Source: Acholoe squamosa (lineage: Eukaryota > Annelida > Polychaeta > Phyllodocida > Polynoidae). Taken from it: DNA of 64,000 nt. Position 1 is the stretch's first letter; every line of letters begins with the position of its first letter. Both the position numbers and the translations under genes were made by a program. The notes below the pieces were generated by a model that ran no database searches, had not been told where the DNA came from, and saw only the letters and a program-made list of their open reading frames with translations. The stretch covers positions 17,577,501 to 17,641,500 of the forward strand of contig OX439041.1 of assembly GCA_949317995.1 (NCBI GenBank), in the 5' to 3' direction. Shown here one piece after another: positions 44,457 through 53,475 of the stretch.

Positions 44457-45934
44457 ATCAAATGGAGAAACAGATTAGGCTTAATAAGGGCAATATTGCT
44501 GAGAACCAGGAGCAGATATGTATCCTTGACAATGCTCTAAAGCGAAGGAATTTATTAGTAGAGGGGCTGAAATTTCATCAAGGTGAGAAAACAAAAGACG
44601 TTGCCTACGCCTTAATTACCAGTATAATTCCAGACTTTGACTATTACCTCATAGACTACGCATATAGACAGGGCACCCCTGGTAGGAGTGATAGAAATAT
44701 GATTATAGTGTTCGTCAAAGGAGAAATTAGGGATATAATTCTATCAAAGAAAAGTGACTTACTGAAGACCAGAGATTATTCACAAGTGTTCATCTCAGAG
44801 GACTGTAACGTTGTGATTAAAAAACAGAGAGCTGAAGCTAGCGCTATAGCCAGAATGGGGCAGGACGCGGGACTAGATATAAAGCCTAGAGGTAGAGGTG
44901 TATCATACAATGGCAGATATTACCCGCATCATGCACTAGGTGAATTGCCCCCTGAGCTAAGACTCTCCAATACAAGGACAGTGGTTACTGATACATATAT
45001 TGGATACCACAGCGAATTGGCTCCTCTGTCGAATTTTTTTCCCTGCTCTATTACTACCAATGGTCTGGTCTTTAAGAGTGTGGAGCATGCCTTCTGCTAT
45101 AGAAAAGCAATCTTTGCTGGCAGACCGGATAAAGCTGAACGTATTTTAGATGCTGAAACAGCCTATGGTGCCAAGAAATTAGGGAAATTTGACTGCCTAG
45201 GATGGTCAGATAGAGAGGAAGACGAGCTACTCGAACTGAACATATTAAAGTATGAGCAAGATCATGATCTCCTGGAAATGCTATTATGTACAGGAAATAG
45301 GAAATTGTTGGAATGTACATCCTCAATGTATTGGGGAACAGCTGCCAATCTCCACTCGTATGTGGTAAAAACTGGTAAATTCAAAGGCAGAAATAGAGGT
45401 GGCGTTGTCCTAATGCAGGCTAGGAGACAGCTGAGGGAAAAGTACACTCCATATGTAGGATCTACTACTGATGAAACAAAAGGGCTAGTCAAGCAAGACA
45501 TCCCCATCACTCCTGTGCCACCAGATGATGAAATTGAACAGCAACAGCCTGCAGCAGCCCCAGGTATAACGCCTGACCCAACACTTATCCCTGATCAAGC
45601 CGCAACACCATTGCCACAAAGACAACACCGTCAGCAAGAACAACAACAACACCAACAAGGTCAACAACAACCGCAACATGAGCAACAACAACAGCAACAA
45701 CAGACAATAACATCTCCAAAACCTGTAATAGCCATGAAGGACCTTCAGGCTGCTCATGGACCAAATACTCCTACAAGAAACGCTGCAAATATAGTGAGCA
45801 CTGCCTCAGCTGACCAAACCAAGAAAATGAGATATCAACGCAAAAAGAAACATGATGCACCCAGAATAGAAAGAAGCCATGAATCGAATGCCATGCAAAA
45901 AATGATGGGTTTTTTCTCCCCTAAAAAGAAATAG
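44441..45934 (+). CDS. LINE ORF1 with RNA-binding region, NADAR domain and Gln-rich tail
   Basis: 497 residues. Residues 1-35: coiled-coil end. Residues 35-165: an RRM-like segment as in L1/CR1-type ORF1 proteins (RRNLLVEGLKF, MIIVFVKGEIRDII, VIKKQRAEASAIARMGQDAG). Residues about 185-345: a clear NADAR domain, with LAPLSNFFPCSITTNGLVFK, SVEHAFCYRKA, DKAERILDAETAYGAKKLGK, YWGTAANLH and KGRNRGGVVLMQARRQL. NADAR (YbiA-like) proteins bind or cleave NAD/ADP-ribose-linked substrates, and some remove ADP-ribose from guanosine nucleic acids. Residues 370-430 are Gln/Pro-rich, and the basic end reads FFSPKKK. The core aromatic/WG motif and basic-Gly motif are kept, so activity is plausible but unproven. 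Confidence 0.85.
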   Translation: MQAKMNQMEKQIRLNKGNIAENQEQICILDNALKRRNLLVEGLKFHQGEKTKDVAYALITSIIPDFDYYLIDYAYRQGTPGRSDRNMIIVFVKGEIRDIILSKKSDLLKTRDYSQVFISEDCNVVIKKQRAEASAIARMGQDAGLDIKPRGRGVSYNGRYYPHHALGELPPELRLSNTRTVVTDTYIGYHSELAPLSNFFPCSITTNGLVFKSVEHAFCYRKAIFAGRPDKAERILDAETAYGAKKLGKFDCLGWSDREEDELLELNILKYEQDHDLLEMLLCTGNRKLLECTSSMYWGTAANLHSYVVKTGKFKGRNRGGVVLMQARRQLREKYTPYVGSTTDETKGLVKQDIPITPVPPDDEIEQQQPAAAPGITPDPTLIPDQAATPLPQRQHRQQEQQQHQQGQQQPQHEQQQQQQQTITSPKPVIAMKDLQAAHGPNTPTRNAANIVSTASADQTKKMRYQRKKKHDAPRIERSHESNAMQKMMGFFSPKKK

Positions 45935-46591
45935 TGTATTAAGAACAATTAATAAACTGTGAATGTATGATTAGTTTTTACTAATAGAATCCTTTTTTTC
46001 ACCTCAAGTGATAGATCAGACACGGTATTGTTGGCTGACTATACACATTATGTTATGCTGGTAAGGCATACCTAAGAGGTTATGGAATAATGGATTGTCT
46101 ACGTCTCAGGCAATTATGATTGTATCAGAGTACATGTATCATCAACCACACCGCGTCCAAATTTGGCTACCGCTAGTGTATTACCTACAGCGACTCCTAC
46201 CCTCAGGACGCTGTTAGTAACCAATGGGGCTATGACCTACAAAAACTTGAACAGCTGATTGCTATATATACCCCAAATGCTTTGTACTCTAATGTACATA
46301 GCGTCCTGCCCCTCTTACTGTTGTCTCATGTTTTTTTTCACTACATGTATATAACTTGATGTCTTGATATCCTTATAATAATTTTGAATTGACATATATC
46401 ATGCTAATTAATCAAAGACTAAGAATATACATATATCATGTTGATTGTAATAATTGGACCAGGAGAGCGCCAGCTGATCCTTTTTCTATGATGACTGCCA
46501 TACTTGAGAAATGCTTTTTCATATCAGGTATCATTCCTTTTCACCCTCATTCTCACCTGCATTTAATTGGTAAAAATCGTATAAAATATAT
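45935..46591 (+). other. LINE inter-ORF spacer
   Basis: 657 bp between ORF1 stop and ORF2 ATG with no open frame beyond 68 codons and no recognised domain. Unusually long for a LINE; it may hold the signals for ORF2 translation. Confidence 0.6.
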
Positions 46592-49411
46592 ATGATTCTG
46601 CTACATGAATTAACCCCTATGAAGGGGCTAAAAATAATCTGTACCAACACTAGATCAATGTTTAAGAAAAGAGCTGATGTTTTCAAATTAGTAACAGGAG
46701 CTGATATAACTGGAATAGTAGAAACCTGGCTTTCCCCATCTGTGTTAGATGCTGACTTACATGTACCAGGCTATCAATATGTCCGGTTGGACAGATTTCC
46801 TTTTAGAGAAAAGTCTGCGGGTGGTGTCATGTTATACTTGAGAGATCATTATATTGCTTGCCCAGACCATAATTCATCTTTCATAACAGAAAACTATGAA
46901 ATCCTATGTGTGGATGTTGAAATTAGTGTCGTAAAATATAAAGTCTTTGTGTGTTATAGACCACCAGACTGTAAGGATCTTAAATCTATATATGCCAAAC
47001 TTGGAGAATTGAAAAGTACGATAACTAAAAACAGAAAATTAATTATTATGGGTGATTTTAATGTAAATCTATTTGATAAAAAAGATGTAAATGATTCTTC
47101 TGTTGATGATTTCTGTACTGATAACAACCTTTTTCAACTGATTAATGTTGTCACTCGACCAAGATCTGGGACATTGTTAGATCATATTTATACCAACGTT
47201 CATAATGCTTCTACTTATGGAACACTGGATTACCATATCTCTGATCATAGCCCAATATTTTTAGTAATTAAATGTGAGCGACATAAAATAAAGAAGAAAA
47301 GGGTTAAAGCTAGGTCATATAGAAATTATGACTTCTTAACCTTAAAAAATGCCCTAGTAAACTATAACTGGGAAGAAGTATTGTTGAAAGATGACCCAAA
47401 CGATATGTGGAAAAGCATTTTTAAGGTGATAAATAATGTTTTGGACGAGATGTGCCCTCTTAGAACAATAATTATACCTGAGTATACACCATCATGGTTA
47501 ACTGAAGATATATTAGACTTAATGAAAGTAAGAGATGGTTTATATAGGACTGCAAAGAATTCGATGAACGAAGATGATTGGAGAATAGCCAACTTTTATA
47601 AGCATAGAGTTCAAACCGAAATATTTAAAAATAAAAAGAAAGAAATGTCAGATTTATTAGAATACAGGAAAAATGATCCTGCTAAATACTGGGAGGCGAT
47701 TAAAAAGGTGCTACCCAATAAGACAGGTGCTACATTGATTAAACTTAGAAATAATACAACAAATCTGGTTATTCCTCCCGAAAATTGTGCTGAATATATA
47801 AATAGTTTCTTCACTGGTATTGGAGAAAAATTAGCTAATGCACTCCCACCTGGTGACAGAGATGAAAATCTGGCTACCCCATATGGTACTATAGTAGATG
47901 AAACTAATCTTCTCTTTGAGCTGTCCTATATAGACTTCATCAAACTGGTCAAATCAATAGATATTAAGAAACCCTCAGCTATAACACATTGTAAGTCTTT
48001 TGTTATTAAGGATTCCTTGTTTGCTATTCCAGATGTCTTTAGATCACTGTATAATAAATGTTTAACTTCGGCCACTTTTCCTGATGAATGGAAACGAGCC
48101 ACTGTCATACCCTTACCTAAAAAACCAAACTCTATGAATGTGGAAGATCTTAGACCGATTAGTCTATTGCCTATTATGGGAAAACTACTGGAAAAGATTG
48201 TATGTAATAGATTACAATTATATATGGAGAGACAAGAACTGCTGTGTCCTACTCAGCATGGATATAGAAAAGGTCGTTCTACTCAAACAGCTATTACTGA
48301 ACATCTGAAAACAATTATTGATAATTATATCATAAATAAGCCTACTTATTGTCTATACATCGATTTCAAAAAAGCTTTTGACACAGTCTCACATCCAAAA
48401 TTACTCCAAAAATTACATGCTCTAGGACTTAACAATAAGACATGTGATTTTTTCAAAAATTACTTATCAAATCGACAGCAGTGTACCTTGGCTAATGATA
48501 TTGTTTCAACATTGAAACCCATTACATATGGGGTACCTCAGGGTTCAGTTTTGGGTCCAGTACTGTTTTCCATTTACATTAATTCGTTAGCTAAAGCAGT
48601 AGACTGTAAAATTACACTATATGCAGATGATGCGGTTGTATCGGTGGACTCACCTTATATAATGAACCAGGTCATTCAGAGGATTGTATCATGGTGCCTT
48701 AACAATACCCTGACTATTAATGCACAAAAGACCAAATGGATGTCTTTTAATACGAACCCCAATCATAGAACTCAATTCCTAATGAACCGTGTTATTCTTG
48801 AAAAAGTGGAAAATTTTCCCTACCTAGGCTTATTAATGGATACTGAGTTGAAATTTGTAAAACACAGAGAAAATATTATGCGAACTATTAGGCATAGAAT
48901 TTACCAAATGGGACGAGTGAGATGTATGTTGGATGAAAATGCCTCTCTAACTGTTTTCAAATCTATGATATTACCTATATTTGATTATTGTGACTATATA
49001 TGGGATCGTGATTATAGAGGAGAAAATAGAGATCTTCAAATGTTACAGAACAGAGTCTTAAGAATGGTATATAAAGTTAAACTAGAAGAGAATCCTGTTA
49101 TGACCACAATACAGATACAAGAAAGGAGCAATTGTTCAGAACTTCATGTTAGACGAGACCTACATTTATTATCTTATGGTTTCATGTTGACCCAAAATAT
49201 AAATCTTGTGGATAGTAGAAATATAGCTACACGGTACCATCAGGGTAAAAGATTGTTAGTCCCACATTGCCTGAAACCAATTGTACTAAGAAGCGCCTAC
49301 TACAGAGCCATATTAAGATGGAATCAACTAAAACCAGAATATACTGTTATTAATAACTTCTGTGAATTTAAAAAAAGTGTTAGTAAAGTCTACCCAAATT
49401 GCTTTATATAA
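46592..49411 (+). CDS. LINE ORF2: endonuclease and reverse transcriptase
   Basis: 939 residues, intact. N-terminal apurinic-type endonuclease (EEP fold): CTNTRSM, IVETWLSPS, VCYRPPD, MGDFNVN, LLDHIYTN and SDHSPIF, all in the expected order with the catalytic Glu, Asp, Asn and His present. Reverse transcriptase: LRPISLLPIMGKLLEKIV, HGYRKGRSTQTA, YIDFKKAFDTV, GVPQGSVLGPVLFSIY and LYADDAVV with catalytic YADD (about residue 680). The C-terminal thumb/cap region continues to an LRWNQLKPEY motif. It performs target-primed reverse transcription at nicked DNA. No RNase H was recognised. Confidence 0.94.
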   Translation: MILLHELTPMKGLKIICTNTRSMFKKRADVFKLVTGADITGIVETWLSPSVLDADLHVPGYQYVRLDRFPFREKSAGGVMLYLRDHYIACPDHNSSFITENYEILCVDVEISVVKYKVFVCYRPPDCKDLKSIYAKLGELKSTITKNRKLIIMGDFNVNLFDKKDVNDSSVDDFCTDNNLFQLINVVTRPRSGTLLDHIYTNVHNASTYGTLDYHISDHSPIFLVIKCERHKIKKKRVKARSYRNYDFLTLKNALVNYNWEEVLLKDDPNDMWKSIFKVINNVLDEMCPLRTIIIPEYTPSWLTEDILDLMKVRDGLYRTAKNSMNEDDWRIANFYKHRVQTEIFKNKKKEMSDLLEYRKNDPAKYWEAIKKVLPNKTGATLIKLRNNTTNLVIPPENCAEYINSFFTGIGEKLANALPPGDRDENLATPYGTIVDETNLLFELSYIDFIKLVKSIDIKKPSAITHCKSFVIKDSLFAIPDVFRSLYNKCLTSATFPDEWKRATVIPLPKKPNSMNVEDLRPISLLPIMGKLLEKIVCNRLQLYMERQELLCPTQHGYRKGRSTQTAITEHLKTIIDNYIINKPTYCLYIDFKKAFDTVSHPKLLQKLHALGLNNKTCDFFKNYLSNRQQCTLANDIVSTLKPITYGVPQGSVLGPVLFSIYINSLAKAVDCKITLYADDAVVSVDSPYIMNQVIQRIVSWCLNNTLTINAQKTKWMSFNTNPNHRTQFLMNRVILEKVENFPYLGLLMDTELKFVKHRENIMRTIRHRIYQMGRVRCMLDENASLTVFKSMILPIFDYCDYIWDRDYRGENRDLQMLQNRVLRMVYKVKLEENPVMTTIQIQERSNCSELHVRRDLHLLSYGFMLTQNINLVDSRNIATRYHQGKRLLVPHCLKPIVLRSAYYRAILRWNQLKPEYTVINNFCEFKKSVSKVYPNCFI

Positions 49412-49714
49412 ATTAACTATATATATCAGACCGATGATATTATATTTCTATATTCATCTCATCTCATTATCATCACTATTAAAGCATCAGATACTTGTTA
49501 CTTAGGGTAAGTCATAACTATAAAACCCTAGTAGGTTAAGTGGAAGAAACTATGTAATATGACTGCTATTATTGTTAATCAAAAACGTCCATTTGAATTG
49601 AACTAAGCTATATTGTGGGTCCTAGCGTAAGCACTACAATGCGTAGGTGCTAGGTTAAACATCTTACATTTATTATGTACCTTGTTTTTGCCCAATAAAC
49701 GACTTCAAAAAGGA

Positions 49715-50668
49715 AGGGAGTTCGAGTCGGAGCTATGGCAGGAAATGTGCCATTACCTAGCCATTTGCAAGACCCGAACAAACCCATACCGACCACAGTC
49801 GGATGGGCAGGTAGAGCGTTTCAACAGAACCCTCATACAAGTGCTAAAGCCCCTGGTCAATACCCACCAGGACGACTGGGATGAACAGTGTGAGTTTGTG
49901 GTACATGCCTACAACAACACTGTCCATTCATCCACTAATTGCACTCCCAACCTGCTAGTGTTCGGCGAGGACATCATAATGCCCGCCGACTTAGTGTATG
50001 GAGTGGTTGGTATAGACCCGGAGGCGCCCTGCACTGTGTTGTTTGTGGAGTCATTAAGGGACAGGTTCAAACAGGCATACGAGGCCGTTCGTAAAGAACT
50101 GCTGAAGAGTGCGAAGTGGCAGAAGGTGGGTTATGACACCAATGCTAAACGAATTCGTTTTAATATAGGGGACAAAGTCCTAAGGTATTATGAGCCGCTG
50201 GAGAAGCTGAAGCTCGTAACGCCTTGGGAAGGTCCGTTTAAAATAATTCGTGTCATCTCCGAATCTACGGTGATGATGGAGGACTGCCTAACTGGTAGGA
50301 AATGGAAGACAAATGTCGGAAAACTTCGGCCCTGGAAGGGACGCGAAGAGGCGGAGAGGGAGTTCGGCTACAAGCCACCTGTATCTGTCCCTAGCGGACC
50401 GAGCGTGGTAATACCAACAAAACGCCCTAGAGGCCGGCCGAGAAAGACGCCGGGAGACGAGGGTATGGTGAAAAAGAAGACGAAGGCCAGGAAACGACCT
50501 AATCGTAAGAAAAGGAAAAATGTCTCGCTGAGTGAAGGCATTACGTATGGGAAGGTGCCCGCTGTGGCCAGGCGGAATCCAGAGAGGGCCGTACGTAAAG
50601 CCGGGAAAAATAAGAGGCTAACCGAAGGCGTTAGACGCAGTCCCCGGTTGAGGTCTGCCGTAACCTAA
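49715..50668 (+). CDS. pol: Integrase C-terminal part of the Gypsy pol, with AT-hook tail
   Basis: Resumes the pol frame after the LINE: REFESELWQEMCHYL, then the third catalytic residue in NPYRPQSDGQVERFNRTL (Glu in VERFN), then VHAYNNTVHSSTNCTPN and a GPF-type C-terminal barrel (KLVTPWEGPFKIIRV). The last 110 residues are basic, with an AT-hook KRPRGRPRKTP and repeated Lys/Arg clusters, ending RRSPRLRSAVT. An AT-hook suggests targeting to AT-rich DNA, which fits its insertion in an ATAT tract; this link is inference. Confidence 0.9.
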   Translation, partial: REFESELWQEMCHYLAICKTRTNPYRPQSDGQVERFNRTLIQVLKPLVNTHQDDWDEQCEFVVHAYNNTVHSSTNCTPNLLVFGEDIIMPADLVYGVVGIDPEAPCTVLFVESLRDRFKQAYEAVRKELLKSAKWQKVGYDTNAKRIRFNIGDKVLRYYEPLEKLKLVTPWEGPFKIIRVISESTVMMEDCLTGRKWKTNVGKLRPWKGREEAEREFGYKPPVSVPSGPSVVIPTKRPRGRPRKTPGDEGMVKKKTKARKRPNRKKRKNVSLSEGITYGKVPAVARRNPERAVRKAGKNKRLTEGVRRSPRLRSAVT

Positions 50669-51177
50669 CTCAGTACACAACGAGCTGCTGCGTGTTGTCC
50701 GCCATAGTCGGGTAACATATGTCCACGGCTGGAGATGCCGAACGTGCCCTCCCCGGGGAGCTGTATCCCGTGAGCGGCGGTCGGATTAACCGGTACATTC
50801 GCTTTGAAGCGTTGTATACACCGCCAAACTCCAGCAGATAGCACTCGGGTGGTAGGCCGCGTCCCGCATGTCGAGTCGAATGTTAGTTCGGATCTAGTTC
50901 CCTAGGTGGCGCCGCGGGTGCGGCGGGAAAGGTTGGAACTAGGTCACCGGATAGCCACGGCGGGATCTCGCGAGGCGAGATACGTGACGTCATACTGGTC
51001 ATAACTAGAGCGGACTCGTGGTGGTTAGACGCCACCCGTTTTTTGCTCTAGTTGTTGTTGGCGGTTTACAGGCCCCTAGCTGTCGGTTAGCTTGTCTAAC
51101 ATCACCTTTTGTTGGACGAATCCTTCGGGAGGAGTCCAACACAGACGCCAAATTATTTGGAAGTCGCCCTCAGTGCC
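50669..51177 (+). other. Gypsy region between pol and ORF3
   Basis: No ORF. Acceptor-like sites are present (CCGTTTTTTGCTCTAG at about 51051 and GGCGGTTTACAG at about 51071), which could allow ORF3 to be expressed from a spliced subgenomic RNA. Confidence 0.5.
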
Positions 51178-53475
51178 ATGGCACAGGGGACGATTGACGC
51201 CGCGCGTCAAACTGCCAACGTTCTGTTGGAGGTAGGCGAGGACCCGAAGGTCCCGTCTCGGGTCGAGGAATCTATGGATTCTTCGACAGAGGAGGCCGCC
51301 CGGACGCTCTCGGCTATGGCCGAGGCCACCGACCGGGAGAGGATGCCACCTCCACCACCACCACGCCCGGAGCGCTCGTCTGCAGCAGCTGCTTCGGGTA
51401 GCAAAGTGGATGTCCTGGACATTCCAATGTATCCTCCGGGATTCAAGACTCGGATCGAACGTATGGCACACGTCGATCGCGAGGCCGGTGTTGTGTACAC
51501 CTCCTGGGGGACCTACATCCCCATGCACGCCTCCATGTTCGGATGTGGACCAATGGCGGTGGAGCAGGGTGTGCCCGAGCCCATACCAGATGATTTCAAG
51601 ACTCTGGTAATGGACTCGTGCAGTGACGAGCTGGCTGACAATATGCCAGTTTCTTGGCTCCGCAACTATCTGAAGTTAGCGGAGAATATGGCGGTGAACG
51701 AGAGTCTGGCCCGAGCCGTCTTGATCTCTGAGGGCATCACCCGAAAGGCCTCAGAGTTAAGGGAGTCCGAATCCGATATGGATACAGACTCCACAGTAAC
51801 CTTGTCGTCGGTGGAAACCGACCGGGTCAAGCGATTGACCCGTAAACCTGCGCCTAAGGGTCCTCTCACTGAGAGCGATCTGGAGGCTGAGGATGTCCGC
51901 ATCGCCGTCGAGAGGTCCACAACCGAGACCGACCCAGCTGCCGACATCCCGGAGGCACCTGGCGAGATCTCGGATGAGGACATCTCGCGCCAACAGGCTG
52001 CTGTGGAGGCAAAGCGAGCCGAGCTTGCCAAGCAGCAGAAGGAGCTCACCGCAGCTCGCCGGGCCCACCGCAAACAGCAGGCCCAACAGAAAACCAAGGT
52101 CTCTTCCGACTCTGACTCCCCGGTCAGCGGAAGGAGGAGCCCTCGTATAGAGGACCGGAATCGACGGGAGTCGGATTCCAGCCCTGAGATGCCGGCGCAG
52201 CCCACCAAGGTTCAGCGCCGGAAGAAAAAGAACGGAGCGAAAGCGTCTCCCGCAGAACCCACACCCCCCACCAAGCCGAGGGGTAAGGGTCAGCCGAAGA
52301 CGCCCGCCTCCACCACCACAACTACAACCACCACAGTAGCCACCTCGGCTGCAGCTTCCACTGCCAGCACCAGCGGAAAAGGCGCCAAATCCTCTGCCAA
52401 GGCTTCGGCTGGTACTACCACCACCAGCCGAGCGAGCCGTAGGGGAGCTGGTATCTACACGGACAGTGAGGATAGCGACAGCGATCCAGAACTGCCCGAG
52501 TCGGCCAAATCTGATTTGGAGTCCGTGACAACGTGGGAAGAGATGACCACGGATGTCCCAAAAGACGACAATCAGAAATGGATGTGGAAGAATGCAGCCG
52601 AAGGGTTCAAAGAACGGACTCCTCGCTGCTTCGCGGACTGTGCCTACGACACGGTCCATTACATGTGTCCCAGCGCCGTCAATAAGGACGGTGACAGCGA
52701 TGACGAGGAGTGGATGAAATCCGGCCCCTCGGATACGCCTGTAGGTAAATTCTACCTCATTTGGATTGACCAGCTGAAATCCAAATTGGGGTCGATTTAC
52801 AGCTACGAGGCCCGGACGAAAGTCCAGTGGGCAATGACCCAATGGGGACCAACCGGCAGTCGCCGACGGTGCCCATTCGAGTCATGCCAGCTGGCTCTCA
52901 CGGGTGAGAAGATGTTCGAGACGAAGCCTCGCTTCGCTCGCCACATTGTTGAACATCACATGCACCACAAGCCTGTGATGATGTGTGTGCTTGGGGACCG
53001 CCCGAGCAAACATTGTGATGGATCGTTCAGCACTCACCGGCGCCGAGACATGGCTCTGCACTTGCAGAAGGCCCATGGCATCGGCCTGGAGAAAACCAGG
53101 AAACGAGCCATCAAGTGCTTCAACGAGCTCCTAGCTAACTGGGCCTCGTTGAGCATTAAAGACGTCAAGGAGCAGGCATTCGAGACCGGATTCTGCTCAT
53201 GGAAGAGCGGCAACTTGTTGACCTTCTTCCAAATCAACTTCTCTTCCACGAAGTTCGGGATGCCCAGTGAGGTGCACCTGAAGGTAAAAAAGTGGCGAGG
53301 AGATGATAAGCGAGAGAAGGCCAAAGCCCGCTCTAAGGGTCCCGGCGGAGGCACAACAACAGCTACCGGTGCTTCCAAGAGGACCCGAGCAGACCGGTCC
53401 GTGAGCCCTTCGGGTGGCAAGGACCAGCCAAGACCAGCTAACCCAGCTGATCGTCGCGAGTCGGGACATGCCTAG
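51178..53475 (+). CDS. Gypsy ORF3: C2H2-type zinc-finger protein, not envelope-like
   Basis: 765 residues from ATG 51178 (GCCATGG context; the frame is open upstream to 51109 without ATG). Residues 1-200 are conserved-looking and moderately ordered (YPPGFKTRIERMAHVDREAG, WLRNYLKLAENMAV). Residues 210-440 are disordered, Ser/Thr/Ala/Lys-rich. Residues 450-760 are ordered, with RCPFESCQLAL...HIVEHH and HCDGSFSTHRRRDMALHLQK then AH, two C2H2-like fingers (about 564-640). There is no signal peptide or membrane segment, so it is not a classical env. The position suggests an accessory nucleic-acid-binding protein. Family not recognised. Confidence 0.8.
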   Translation: MAQGTIDAARQTANVLLEVGEDPKVPSRVEESMDSSTEEAARTLSAMAEATDRERMPPPPPPRPERSSAAAASGSKVDVLDIPMYPPGFKTRIERMAHVDREAGVVYTSWGTYIPMHASMFGCGPMAVEQGVPEPIPDDFKTLVMDSCSDELADNMPVSWLRNYLKLAENMAVNESLARAVLISEGITRKASELRESESDMDTDSTVTLSSVETDRVKRLTRKPAPKGPLTESDLEAEDVRIAVERSTTETDPAADIPEAPGEISDEDISRQQAAVEAKRAELAKQQKELTAARRAHRKQQAQQKTKVSSDSDSPVSGRRSPRIEDRNRRESDSSPEMPAQPTKVQRRKKKNGAKASPAEPTPPTKPRGKGQPKTPASTTTTTTTTVATSAAASTASTSGKGAKSSAKASAGTTTTSRASRRGAGIYTDSEDSDSDPELPESAKSDLESVTTWEEMTTDVPKDDNQKWMWKNAAEGFKERTPRCFADCAYDTVHYMCPSAVNKDGDSDDEEWMKSGPSDTPVGKFYLIWIDQLKSKLGSIYSYEARTKVQWAMTQWGPTGSRRRCPFESCQLALTGEKMFETKPRFARHIVEHHMHHKPVMMCVLGDRPSKHCDGSFSTHRRRDMALHLQKAHGIGLEKTRKRAIKCFNELLANWASLSIKDVKEQAFETGFCSWKSGNLLTFFQINFSSTKFGMPSEVHLKVKKWRGDDKREKAKARSKGPGGGTTTATGASKRTRADRSVSPSGGKDQPRPANPADRRESGHA

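Larger units (their letters stand above)
43886..49709 (+). mobile_element. LINE (non-LTR retrotransposon) with a NADAR-domain ORF1
   Basis: Inserted in the Gypsy integrase, same orientation. AAGGA at 43881-43885 recurs at 49710-49714 as a target-site duplication, and removing the insert restores the integrase frame. It has a 0.3-kb 5' leader, ORF1 (44199-45934, with a frameshift), a 0.66-kb spacer, ORF2 (46592-49411) and a 0.3-kb 3' end with AATAAA (49694-49699) finishing in a short A tract. It appears full length. The ORF2 layout (apurinic-type endonuclease then RT) puts it in the Jockey/CR1-like group; I cannot assign the clade. Confidence 0.92.

Noticed and set aside
51666..52842. Long minus-strand frames opposite ORF3 (up to 361 codons)
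   Set aside because: GC-rich shadow frames of the real plus-strand ORF3; no domains.
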